From assembly GCA_031269165.1 (NCBI GenBank), contig JAISZQ010000301.1, forward strand, positions 1 to 14,379: DNA of 14,379 bases, given 5' to 3'. The position numbers were made by a program, and so were the translations under genes. Every line of letters starts with the position of its first letter. The first letter of the stretch is position 1. Origin of the DNA: Spirochaetaceae bacterium. GTDB lineage: Bacteria > Spirochaetota > Spirochaetia > Treponematales > Breznakiellaceae. The notes under the pieces are model-generated. The model made no database searches, was not told the origin of the DNA, and saw only the letters and a list, made by a program, of their open reading frames with translations. Shown one piece after another: positions 1-6,391 of the stretch.

Positions 1-75
1 GAAGGGAACGCGCCATCTCCAAAACACGACATTATCCATTTTCCATTCGCGCCACGCGCGTGTCCTCCCCGTCCG
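1..75. repeat. Dispersed GGATAATGGAAAAT-type repeat, incomplete copy
   Basis: The segment closely matches 11261-11341. Shared words are GAAGGGAACG, TCTCCAAAACAC, then ACATT(A/T)TCCATT and an ATTCGCGC-ACGC-GTG-CC arm. Only the right half is inside the window. It forms the end of the RAYT-like reading frame on the minus strand. Confidence 0.7.
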
Positions 76-342
76 GAAGTTGAACCGCACGGAGAACGTC
101 TGCTTCAACCATTGCATAATCTTGGGCAACTCGAAGCCGTCGGCGGGCTTGATGAAGAACGAGAGCGAGCAGCCCTCGATTTTAAGCCCGCGCATCTCGA
201 AGCCGAACCGCCCTTTCGCCTCACGGAGCACCCGGTAAAAGAGCACTACCGCCCACGCCAGCCGGAAGAGCGGCTCGCCGACATTAATCGCCGTACGAAC
301 CTCGTACCAGACATCTTCCGCCAATTCTCTTGGTAATCGCAT
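1..342 (-). CDS. RAYT-like (Y1/IS200-type) transposase relative lacking HUH histidines, 3' end outside window
   Basis: The minus strand is open from ATG at 342 to the left edge (114 codons, no stop). AGGAAGG (348-354 on plus as CCTTCCT) lies 5 nt upstream and fixes the start. The layout follows REP-associated Y1 transposases: WYEVRTAINVGEPLF (12-26) resembles the N-terminal YHV-NR-N--EPLF block, VLREAKGRFGFEMRG (38-52) the central helix, and PKIMQWLKQTFSVRFN (73-88) plus GRT (92-94) the IMQWLKQ-FN-RTG-W block. Where active members have PNHVHLL, this protein has EGCSLSFF, so both HUH histidines are serines (59 and 61). The nuclease is therefore probably inactive or repurposed. The catalytic tyrosine would lie further downstream and is not visible. 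After GRT the similarity breaks off, and codons from about 97 on are encoded by a dispersed repeat also found at 11206-11341. The family call is from motif recall, not a search. Confidence 0.7.
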   Translation of the reverse strand, partial: MRLPRELAEDVWYEVRTAINVGEPLFRLAWAVVLFYRVLREAKGRFGFEMRGLKIEGCSLSFFIKPADGFELPKIMQWLKQTFSVRFNFRTGRTRAWREWKMDNVVFWRWRVPF

Positions 343-365
343 AGAAACCTTCCTGTATAATAGAT

Positions 366-403
366 GGGACCGTTCCAAAACAGAAGTTTTGAAACAATCT
401 TGT
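366..403. repeat. Degenerate copy of the CTGTTCCAAAAC palindrome
   Basis: GTTCCAAAAC (372-381) and GTTTTGAAAC (386-395) form an inverted repeat with one mismatch and a 4-nt loop. TCTTGTA follows, as it does after the perfect copy at 541-577. It lies directly upstream of the minus-strand RAYT-like gene. Confidence 0.6.
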
Positions 404-459
404 ACCCTCTATTAAGGCGTTGGGAGCCGCATTGCTTTAATCAAACACGAAAAAAGCGC

Positions 460-486
460 GAAAAAAGTGAAAAAAGTGAAAAAAGT
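460..486. repeat. Short tandem repeat, 3 x GAAAAAAGT
   Basis: Three perfect 9-bp units (460-468, 469-477, 478-486) follow a related CGAAAAAAGCG at 448-458. They sit in the noncoding stretch 343-695, which otherwise holds two palindromes and the rubrerythrin promoter. I see no credible gene there. Confidence 0.8.
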
Positions 487-540
487 TACAGGTTTATCGG
501 CACCCGTTACAAGATGGACAGAATGGGCGTTTTGTCTTGT

Positions 541-577
541 GAGACTGTTCCAAAACTTGAGGTTTTGGAACAGTCTC
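541..577. repeat. Perfect palindromic repeat, GAGACTGTTCCAAAAC arms
   Basis: The 16-bp arms at 541-556 and 562-577 are perfect inverted repeats around the loop TTGAG. TTGT flanks both sides (537-540 and 578-581), a possible 4-bp target duplication. It is a member of the intergenic family also seen at 1361-1397. Confidence 0.9.
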
Positions 578-643
578 TTGTAATTATCAACCGGTAAGGC
601 TTGTCTCATTTGGAATCGGAATTGCCACTCGGTGCTGCGGGCC

Positions 644-691
644 TTGACAGGATTTTATTTTATGATATATTCAAGAGCATATTTATGGAGG
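644..691 (+). promoter_or_regulatory. Promoter and ribosome binding site of rubrerythrin
   Basis: The -35 TTGACA is at 644-649, followed by a 16-nt spacer and -10 TATATT at 666-671. GGAGG (687-691) lies 4 nt before the ATG at 696. No clear PerR-type operator is recognised. Confidence 0.65.
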
Positions 692-695
692 CTTT

Positions 696-1238
696 ATGGC
701 AATTTTGAAAGGATCTCAAACGGAAAAAAATCTTTGGGCGGCGTTTGCCGGTGAATCGCAGGCTCGCAACAAGTACACGTACTATGCGTCGAGGGCTAAG
801 AAGGACGGCTACGAACAGATTGCGGCGGCGTTTTTGGAGAGTGCCGAAAACGAAAAGGAACACGCGAAGATTTGGTTTAAAATGGTGCATGACGGGAAGA
901 TTCCCGACACTCAGGCGAATCTGAAAGATGCGGCAACGGGGGAAAACGAGGAGTGGACGGCGATGTATTCGTCTTTTGCCAAGACTGCCGAGGAAGAGGG
1001 GTTTCATGAGATTGCGGCGCTTTTCAAGATGGTCGCCGATATTGAGAAACATCATGAAGAGCGTTACCAAAAATTGCTGGGCAACATCGAGAAGGGGCTT
1101 GTGTTTTCCAGAGACGGCGACCAGGTGTGGGTATGCCGGAACTGCGGACACGTTCATATCGGCAAGGCCGCGCCGCAACACTGTCCCGTATGCGCTCACC
1201 CGCAGGCGTATTTCGAGGTAGAAGCGAATAACTATTGA
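696..1238 (+). CDS. rbr: Rubrerythrin (non-haem diiron peroxidase)
   Basis: Rubrerythrin is a cytoplasmic enzyme that reduces hydrogen peroxide to water in anaerobes, using electrons passed through its rubredoxin domain. The 180-aa protein has the usual layout. A ferritin-like four-helix domain (about 1-130) carries diiron residues Glu20, Glu53, His56, Glu86, Glu117 and His120. A C-terminal rubredoxin-like domain holds CxxC at 147/150 and CxxC at 163/166. The start is set by GGAGG 4 nt upstream. One feature is odd. In Desulfovibrio vulgaris rubrerythrin the helix reads HEYTEM, with Glu94 and Glu97 as ligands. Here it is EEWTAM, so the Glu97 equivalent, the ligand that exchanges with His56 on redox change, is Ala89. 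The gene has its own promoter and is followed by two palindromes, so it is probably monocistronic. The family call is secure; the ligand mapping relies on a remembered reference sequence. Confidence 0.95.
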   Translation: MAILKGSQTEKNLWAAFAGESQARNKYTYYASRAKKDGYEQIAAAFLESAENEKEHAKIWFKMVHDGKIPDTQANLKDAATGENEEWTAMYSSFAKTAEEEGFHEIAALFKMVADIEKHHEERYQKLLGNIEKGLVFSRDGDQVWVCRNCGHVHIGKAAPQHCPVCAHPQAYFEVEANNY

Positions 1239-1275
1239 GCCTGTCGAAATACGAGGGCGTTTTGACGGAACAGGC
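1237..1275. repeat. Variant palindrome at the rubrerythrin stop codon
   Basis: GAGCCTGTCGAAA (1237-1249) and GTTTTGACGGAACAGGC (ending 1275) form an imperfect inverted repeat. It is a divergent member of the GAGNCTGTTC family and starts inside the TGA stop (1236-1238). A similar single arm GAGGCTGTCGAA occurs at 13859-13870. Confidence 0.5.
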
Positions 1276-1360
1276 GGCCAAGCAAAAGCGATGCGGTTAC
1301 TCAGGTCTAAAGTCCTCCGCTCAAACCGGGCGAAAACCTTGTCTTATTGTGCTTCTCCTT

Positions 1361-1397
1361 GAGTCTGTTCCAAAACGTGAGGTTTTGGAACAGACTC
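1361..1397. repeat. Perfect palindromic repeat, GAGTCTGTTCCAAAAC arms; possible rbr terminator
   Basis: The 16-bp arms at 1361-1376 and 1382-1397 are perfect, with loop GTGAG. ACCTG and then TTTTT (1402-1406) follow, so the hairpin could stop transcription coming from rbr. It differs from the 541 copy at the fourth base, and the opposite arm carries the matching change. Confidence 0.85.
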
Positions 1398-1430
1398 ACC
1401 TGTTTTTATGCCCGTTGCGTATGCCCATGC

Positions 1431-1492
1431 TTGACATCATCGTCCTTTTGTAATATAATAACGTCATCCTATAAAATATTTTTCATACGGAG
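1431..1492 (+). promoter_or_regulatory. Consensus promoter and RBS of the stn genes
   Basis: TTGACA (1431-1436), a spacer of exactly 17 nt, and TATAAT (1454-1459) make a perfect sigma-70 type promoter. Transcription would start near 1466. GGAG (1489-1492) lies 5 nt before the ATG of stnA. This predicts strong expression. Confidence 0.85.
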
Positions 1493-1497
1493 TTTTT

Positions 1498-2004
1498 ATG
1501 GCTTGTTGTGGTAACGGCGGGGCGCTGGAGAAAACGGCGTCAAAGACAATTGAGGCGAAGGAAATCGTGGAAAAAGTCGGGAAAGAGCCCGAATACGCGA
1601 TCCCCCTGCTGCAAGAAATCCAGAAGCGGCATTCGTATCTTCCCCAGGATCTGGTGGAAGCGGTTTCGGCAGAGGCGGGTATTCCGGTCGCTAATCTCTA
1701 CGGGGTCGCGACATTCTATTCGCAGTTCCGGTTTAAGCCCCAGGGGAAGTATTTGATCAGGGTGTGCCACGGGACAGCCTGTCATGTGGCCGGCTCGGAC
1801 ATCATCTCGGCGGTTATTGCTCAAGAGTTGGGCATTGAGGAAGGGGAGACGACGGCGGACGCGCTCTTTTCGTTTGAAAAGGTGGCGTGCCTCGGGTGTT
1901 GCGCCCTTGCGCCGGTGGTTATGATTGGCGATAAAATTTACGCGAAGCTGACGAGTTCGAAAATTAAGGCCGTCATCAAGGAGTACAAAAATGGGAAAAC
2001 CTAA
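1498..2004 (+). CDS. stnA: NuoE/HydC-like [2Fe-2S] subunit, probable StnA
   Basis: This 168-aa protein matches the NuoE/HydC family of thioredoxin-fold [2Fe-2S] subunits. A helical N-terminal part (about 20-80, with LLQEIQKRHSYLP and NLYGVATFYSQF) precedes the cluster domain. Its four ligands are visible as C90-x4-C95 (RVCHGTACH) and C131-x3-C135 (CLGCC). In Stn and HydABC complexes this subunit sits beside the flavin subunit and forms the bifurcating core with it. The start follows GGAG by 5 nt, downstream of a consensus promoter. The end overlaps stnB by 14 nt, so the two are co-translated. The family is certain. The Stn name rests on the third gene being a NuoG+GltD fusion and on the lack of a hydrogenase subunit. 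Confidence 0.88.
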   Translation: MACCGNGGALEKTASKTIEAKEIVEKVGKEPEYAIPLLQEIQKRHSYLPQDLVEAVSAEAGIPVANLYGVATFYSQFRFKPQGKYLIRVCHGTACHVAGSDIISAVIAQELGIEEGETTADALFSFEKVACLGCCALAPVVMIGDKIYAKLTSSKIKAVIKEYKNGKT

Positions 2005-3757
2005 ACTTTTGGTGGGGCTGGGATCCTGCGGTATCGCGGCGGGTGGACAGGCGGTATTCGACCACTTAAAACAGGTTGTCCCTGCCGACGCGGCGGATAT
2101 TGAGGTTACGTCCTGTATCGGGATGTGCTGGGCCGAACCGCTGGTCGAAGTGGTCGAAGATGCGAAGCGGACGTTGTTTGGCTATGTTGACCCCGCGTTT
2201 TCCGACCGGATTTGGCAAGGGGTCAAGACGGGGACGCTCCCCGGCGAGAATCGGGTACGCGAGTCCGAGGAGGGCAAGAACTATCTCGGCAAGCAAGTCA
2301 AGGTCGTGCTGCGAAACTGCGGCGTGATTAACCCGGAAAAGATTGATGATTATGTGGCAGTGGGCGGCTACGAGGCGTTGAAAAAGTGCCTCAACGAGTA
2401 CACGCCCCAAGAGGTGATCGACATCGTAAAGGAATCGGGGCTGGCCGGGCGCGGCGGGGCCTTTTTCCCGACGGCGACCAAGTGGGGCCTCTTCGCGGCG
2501 AACCCCCCTCCGGCGGGCGGCCACAAATACATGGTCTGCAACGCGGACGAGGGCGATCCGGGGGCCTTCATGGACCGGGCCACCATCGAGGGCGACCCGC
2601 ACGGCCTCCTCGAAGGGATGCTCATCGCCGCCTACGCGACCGGAGCCGACCGGGGCTACGTCTACTGTCGCGCCGAATACCCCCTTGCCATCAAGCGGCT
2701 AAAACTCGCCATCGAGGAGGCGGAACAGAAAGGATTCCTCGGCGACAACATCATGGGAAAAAACTTTTCCTTCCACCTCAAGATAAAGGAAGGCGCGGGC
2801 GCGTTTGTCTGCGGCGAAGAAACGGCGCTCATGGCCTCGGTGATGGGGCGGCGCGGGATGCCGACGCTGAAGCCTCCGTTTCCCGCCGTTTCCGGCCTCT
2901 TCGAATCGCCGACCAACATCAACAACGTCGAGACCTTTGAAAACGTCGCCTACATCATCAGCCGGGGCGCGAAAGCGTTTAACAAATACGAGTCGAACGG
3001 CACCATCGGCACGAAGGTGTTCGCGCTTGCCGGCAAGGTGAAGCGGGCCGGCCTCGTCGAGATTCCGGTCGGCATGACGATCCGCGAACTCGTCGAACAC
3101 ATCGGCGGCGGCTCCTCGACCGGACTCCCGCTCAAGGCCGTACAGATGGGCGGGCCTTCAGGCGGCTGCATCCCGGCGCGGCTCTTCGACACGACAACCA
3201 TCGACGTGAAGTCCGTCACCGCAACCGGCGCGATCATGGGGTCGGGCGGCTTCATCGTGATGGACGAGCAGACCTGCATGGTCGACGTGGCCAAATATTT
3301 TCTCACCTTCGTGCAGAGCGAAAGTTGCGGCAAGTGTACGTTCTGCCGCATCGGCACCAAGCGGATGCTGGAGATTTTGAACCGCATCACGGCGGGCCGG
3401 GGCGAGGAGAAAGACCTCGACCGCTTGCAGGAGTTGGCGGCGGCCATCAAGAAATCGTCCCTCTGCGCGCTGGGCCAGACCGCGCCCAACCCCGTGCTCA
3501 CCACGATGAAGTACTTCCCCGAAGAGTATGCGGAGCATATAAAGGAAAAGAAGTGTCGCGCCAAGGTGTGCAAGGCCCTCATCAAGTACGGCATCCTCGC
3601 GGACAAGTGTACCGGTTGCGGCGCGTGCGCTCGCGGCTGTCCGGTCAAGGCGATCTCAGGCGAAAAGAAAACCCCGCACACGATTGACGCGAGCACGTGT
3701 ACCCGTTGCGGCCTCTGCAAAGACACCTGCAAGTTCGCGGCGATCGAGGTGGCGTAA
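1991..3757 (+). CDS. stnB: NuoF/HydB-like flavoprotein, probable StnB
   Basis: This is the probable NADH-oxidising flavin subunit of the complex (588 aa). Domains in order: an N-terminal thioredoxin-like segment (1-90); the NuoF core (about 100-440) with FMN/NADH-binding motifs GRGGAFFPTATKW (153-165), NADEGDPGAF (184-193) and GAGAFVCGEETAL (268-280); an SLBB-like part (about 345-395); the NuoF [4Fe-4S] site C446/C449/C452 with C492; and a C-terminal 2x[4Fe-4S] ferredoxin domain (C540/543/546/550 and C570/573/576/580). The extra ferredoxin domain is typical of HydB/StnB rather than plain NuoF. Only three cysteines (13, 42, 46) of the usual N-terminal [2Fe-2S] set are present. AAGGAG (1978-1983) lies 7 nt before the ATG, inside stnA. 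The electron route, NADH to flavin and then to ferredoxin and the NADP side, is inferred from the family. Confidence 0.9.
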   Translation: MGKPKLLVGLGSCGIAAGGQAVFDHLKQVVPADAADIEVTSCIGMCWAEPLVEVVEDAKRTLFGYVDPAFSDRIWQGVKTGTLPGENRVRESEEGKNYLGKQVKVVLRNCGVINPEKIDDYVAVGGYEALKKCLNEYTPQEVIDIVKESGLAGRGGAFFPTATKWGLFAANPPPAGGHKYMVCNADEGDPGAFMDRATIEGDPHGLLEGMLIAAYATGADRGYVYCRAEYPLAIKRLKLAIEEAEQKGFLGDNIMGKNFSFHLKIKEGAGAFVCGEETALMASVMGRRGMPTLKPPFPAVSGLFESPTNINNVETFENVAYIISRGAKAFNKYESNGTIGTKVFALAGKVKRAGLVEIPVGMTIRELVEHIGGGSSTGLPLKAVQMGGPSGGCIPARLFDTTTIDVKSVTATGAIMGSGGFIVMDEQTCMVDVAKYFLTFVQSESCGKCTFCRIGTKRMLEILNRITAGRGEEKDLDRLQELAAAIKKSSLCALGQTAPNPVLTTMKYFPEEYAEHIKEKKCRAKVCKALIKYGILADKCTGCGACARGCPVKAISGEKKTPHTIDASTCTRCGLCKDTCKFAAIEVA

Positions 3758-3800
3758 AGGGTAAGAGGTGGTCCCCAGATTACGCGGATTTTTAGTTTTT

Positions 3801-3900
3801 TTGTCCGCGAATGTACGCGAATGTGCGCCATACATGGCGTTGCTAATACGCGCTGATGGGTATGAATCATTCGTATTTATTCGCGCCATTCGCGGACCAA
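3801..3900. repeat. 100-bp inverted repeat between stnB and stnC
   Basis: GTCCGCGAATG (3803-3813) and CATTCGCGGAC (3887-3897) are perfect inverted arms. Similarity extends inward through further CGCGAAT words to about 21 bp. Inside is a smaller hairpin, CGCCAT-AC-ATGGCG (3826-3839). The element fills most of the 211-nt gap within an otherwise tightly packed gene set. Confidence 0.75.
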
Positions 3901-3913
3901 AATTCTTAAGTTG

Positions 3914-3962
3914 TTGACAGTGGGAGACTTCCCCCTCTTAAAAACGATAACAATTTTTGGAG
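3914..3962 (+). promoter_or_regulatory. RBS and weak possible promoter of stnC
   Basis: GGAG (3959-3962) lies 6 nt before ATG 3969, which decides that start over upstream TTG 3957 and downstream ATG 3975. A TTGACA occurs at 3914-3919, but no good -10 stands at the right distance (TTAAAA at 3938-3943 is the best). A separate stnC promoter is therefore only possible. Confidence 0.4.
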
Positions 3963-3968
3963 TATTGT

Positions 3969-6056
3969 ATGGCTATGGTAAACATTACGATGAACGAGAA
4001 ACCGCTTCAGGTCGAGGCGGGGACGACGATTTTGAATGCGGCGGAGGCGGCGGGGTTTGAGATTCCGACGTTCTGTCATGCGGGGAATTTGAAGCCGTTC
4101 ACGAGTTGCTTTATGTGCGCGGTGAAGGTGGAGCCGGGGCGGGGGAACCTTGTGCCGGCGTGCGCGACGAAGGTTGCCGAGGGGCAGAAGATCACGGTGT
4201 CCGGGCCGGAAGTGGACGCTTCGCGGCGGATGTGCCTCAACCTCTTGGTGTCCGACCACTGCGGCGACTGTCTGCCGCCTTGTCAGACGGCGTGTCCCTC
4301 GTCTATCGACATCAAGGGGTTTCTTGCCCTCGTTCGTGCGGGACGTGAGGAGGAGGCCGCGACGCTGATCCGCGAGAAGGCGCCGTTTCCCGGGACGTTG
4401 GGTCGTATCTGTCCGCGCCCTTGCGAGGCAGAGTGTCGCCGGAACCGCGTGGAAGGGCCGATAGCGATCTGTAACATGAAGCGGTACGTCGCCGATACGG
4501 AGTTGGCCGCGCATAAGAAACCCATCCTGTCCGCGCCCGCTGTCCCGACGGGCAAGAAGGTTGCGATCATCGGGGCGGGGCCTGCGGGGATGAGTGCCGC
4601 GTATTTCTTGCGCTTGCAGGGCCACGCCGTTACGGTGTTTGAAAAGCATAAGGCGTCGGGCGGGATGTTGCGTTACGGCATCCCCTACTATCGGCTTCCC
4701 GACGAGACGCTCAAGACCGAATTCGGCGCGATTGAGGACTTGGGAGTCGAGGCGCGGTACGGTGTTGAAATTGGCAAGGACATTCCGGCGAAGAAACTCG
4801 AAGCGGACTACGACGCGCTTATCGTGGCGATTGGCGCTCAGGGCGCGTCCCCGATCGGCGTTCCCGGCGAAGACCTTCCCGGCGTATGGTCGGGCATTCA
4901 GTATCTGGGCGAGTCCGGCGAGGGGCGCACGCCCAATCTCGGCAGCGATGTCTATGTGGTCGGCGGCGGCAACACGGCGATGGACTGTGTGCGCTCGGCA
5001 ATCCGGGGCGGTCCCGATGCAAAGGCGACCTGCCTCTATCGGCGCGGACGGGAAGAGATGCCGGCCAACGACATGGAGATTGAGGAGGCCGAACACGAGG
5101 GGGTTGCGTTTTCCTACCTTACCGCCCCGGTTAAGATCGAGCAGGACGGCGAGAAACTGAAACTCACGCTGATCAAGATGGAACTGGGCGAGCCGGACGC
5201 TTCGGGCCGCCGGTCGCCTAAGCCGGTCGCCGGTTCCGAGTACACCGTTTCCGCCACCGCTGTGGTCGGCGCGATTGGCCAGCGGGTTTTGCCGGACTTG
5301 GCGCGTGACTTGGGCCTTGACCTTGCGCGGAACGGCGCGATTGTGGCCGACCCGCTCACGTTTCAGACGAAGCGGCCGGGCGTTTTTGCCTGCGGCGACT
5401 GTCAGACGGGCGCGAACATCGCGGTGCGGGCTGTCGGCAACGGGCGAAAGACCGCTGTTGCCGTTGACCAGTACCTCCGGGGCGAAGAAGTGAAGGGTGA
5501 GCAGGTGTTGTTCAACTCCCAGATGGGCCCGCTTGACCAAGTGAGCGAGGAACTTTTCAAGGACGCGAAGAAGCAGGCGCGGATCACGATGCCCGTCATC
5601 AGCGACGGCGAGCGAACGTCCACGGAAAAAGAAGTGGAAACGGGCTTTATCCCTGCCGAGGCGCGCAAAGAAGCGGAACGTTGTCTGGAATGCGGTTGCG
5701 AGGCGGTGAAAGACTGTAAACTCCGCGAATATGCCACGAAGTACGGCGCGGATCAGAACTATTTTGCCCCGTCTGCCGCCACGTCAATCGAAGCCGATTC
5801 GCGCCGGGCGTATCAGGTGGACTTGAGCCACCCGAAAATCCAGTTGCAGACGAACAAATGTATCAACTGCGCCGCCTGTGTCCGCGCCTGCGCCGAGGTG
5901 AAGGGCCTCAACGTGCTGGGCCTCGTGAACCGGGGCTTCGCGACCCGTATGCTGGCCCCCTTTGGACAAAGCCTTGTCGGTACCAAGTGCGACGGTTGCG
6001 GCGAGTGCGTCAAAGTCTGTCCCACGGCGGGGATTATGGAGAAGAAGGCGGGATAA
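3969..6056 (+). CDS. stnC: NuoG-like/GltD fusion NADPH oxidoreductase, probable StnC
   Basis: This 695-aa protein is the probable NADP(H)-reacting subunit. A NuoG-like [2Fe-2S] ferredoxin domain (1-80) has C36, C47, C50 and C65. It runs into a GltD/NfnB-type region: cysteine-rich HCGDCLPPCQTAC (97-109) and CPRPCEAEC (148-156), FAD motif GAGPAGMSAA (202-211), NADPH-binding GGGNTAMDC (332-340) with the RRGREEMPA stretch (358-366), and second FAD motif FACGDC (473-478). A further cysteine group (572-583) and two [4Fe-4S] motifs close the chain (C631/634/637/641 and C674/677/680/684). The NuoG+GltD combination beside NuoE- and NuoF-like genes is the hallmark of the Stn transhydrogenase, where StnC exchanges electrons with NADP but does not itself bifurcate. 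It could instead serve another NADPH-linked oxidoreductase, but no H-cluster hydrogenase or formate dehydrogenase catalytic subunit is nearby. Two hairpins begin 3 nt after the stop. Confidence 0.88.
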   Translation: MAMVNITMNEKPLQVEAGTTILNAAEAAGFEIPTFCHAGNLKPFTSCFMCAVKVEPGRGNLVPACATKVAEGQKITVSGPEVDASRRMCLNLLVSDHCGDCLPPCQTACPSSIDIKGFLALVRAGREEEAATLIREKAPFPGTLGRICPRPCEAECRRNRVEGPIAICNMKRYVADTELAAHKKPILSAPAVPTGKKVAIIGAGPAGMSAAYFLRLQGHAVTVFEKHKASGGMLRYGIPYYRLPDETLKTEFGAIEDLGVEARYGVEIGKDIPAKKLEADYDALIVAIGAQGASPIGVPGEDLPGVWSGIQYLGESGEGRTPNLGSDVYVVGGGNTAMDCVRSAIRGGPDAKATCLYRRGREEMPANDMEIEEAEHEGVAFSYLTAPVKIEQDGEKLKLTLIKMELGEPDASGRRSPKPVAGSEYTVSATAVVGAIGQRVLPDLARDLGLDLARNGAIVADPLTFQTKRPGVFACGDCQTGANIAVRAVGNGRKTAVAVDQYLRGEEVKGEQVLFNSQMGPLDQVSEELFKDAKKQARITMPVISDGERTSTEKEVETGFIPAEARKEAERCLECGCEAVKDCKLREYATKYGADQNYFAPSAATSIEADSRRAYQVDLSHPKIQLQTNKCINCAACVRACAEVKGLNVLGLVNRGFATRMLAPFGQSLVGTKCDGCGECVKVCPTAGIMEKKAG

Positions 6057-6058
6057 GG

Positions 6059-6097
6059 GCGCACCGTTTCCGTAACGGAGTTGCGGAAACGGTGCGC
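6059..6097 (+). terminator. Strong hairpin right after stnC
   Basis: GCGCACCGTTTCCG (6059-6072) and its exact complement (6084-6097) give a 14-bp GC-rich stem with an 11-nt loop, starting 3 nt after the stop. No T-run follows, so it could terminate transcription or protect the mRNA 3' end. Confidence 0.6.
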
Positions 6098-6099
6098 TT

Positions 6100-6126
6100 G
6101 GGCGTTTGCGCTTCGCGCAAACGCCC
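6100..6126 (+). terminator. Second hairpin after stnC
   Basis: GGGCGTTTGCGC (6100-6111) and GCGCAAACGCCC (6115-6126) pair perfectly over 12 bp around TTC. It lies 2 nt after the first hairpin and lacks a T-run. The stretch 6127-6320 that follows holds no credible gene, only spaced inverted words CGGGTGCCGC (6155-6164) and GCGGCACCCG (6234-6243). Confidence 0.55.
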
Positions 6127-6322
6127 GATTCTGCGGCTCTGGCAGACTGCGTTGCGGGTGCCGCCATTCCTCCCTTGTTCTATGATCCATAACGGGAACG
6201 GCATTGGAAAACAATGACCGTATCATTTTCAACGCGGCACCCGATTCTATGTGCTCCATCAATACGGCGGCTCCACCAACCGGATAAATTACCGATGAGC
6301 GGCTCCGGCTTGCCAATGCCTT

Positions 6323-6357
6323 GAGTCTGTTCCAAAACACGAGCGAGTTTTTCACAG
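6323..6357. repeat. Single-arm GAGTCTGTTCCAAAAC repeat with TTTTTCACAGG tail
   Basis: The 16-base arm (6323-6338) is followed by ACGAGCGAGTTTTTCACAGG. The same block occurs in inverted orientation at 11356-11390 with few changes, so this one-arm form is a repeat unit of its own. Confidence 0.65.
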
Positions 6358-6361
6358 GCTG

Positions 6362-6388
6362 AAGCCGGGCTAAAGCCGGGCTAAAGCC
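6362..6388. repeat. Short tandem repeat AAGCCGGGCTA, about 2.5 copies
   Basis: Two perfect 11-bp units (6362-6372, 6373-6383) and a partial AAGCC lie between the single-arm repeat and the 183-bp element. Confidence 0.8.
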
Positions 6389-6391
6389 TTA

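Noticed and set aside
364..609. Small open frames between the RAYT-like gene and rbr
   Set aside because: They consist of palindromes and the GAAAAAAGT tandem repeat, have no ribosome binding site, and look noncoding.
366..1397. CRISPR array, because of repeated palindromic units
   Set aside because: The units are hundreds of bases apart, differ in sequence, and have no regular spacers or cas genes.
3906..5540. 544-codon minus-strand open frame opposite stnC
   Set aside because: It lies opposite a fully recognisable NuoG/GltD protein and shows no motif of its own.
1498..6056. HydABC hydrogenase or respiratory complex I operon
   Set aside because: There is no H-cluster hydrogenase domain in the third protein, which instead has GltD-type FAD/NADPH motifs, and no membrane subunits are present.
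5813..6355. 180-codon minus-strand open frame reaching into the gap after stnC
   Set aside because: About half is antisense to stnC and the rest crosses hairpins and a repeat. There is no ribosome binding site or recognisable domain, though a decayed gene cannot be excluded for 6127-6320.
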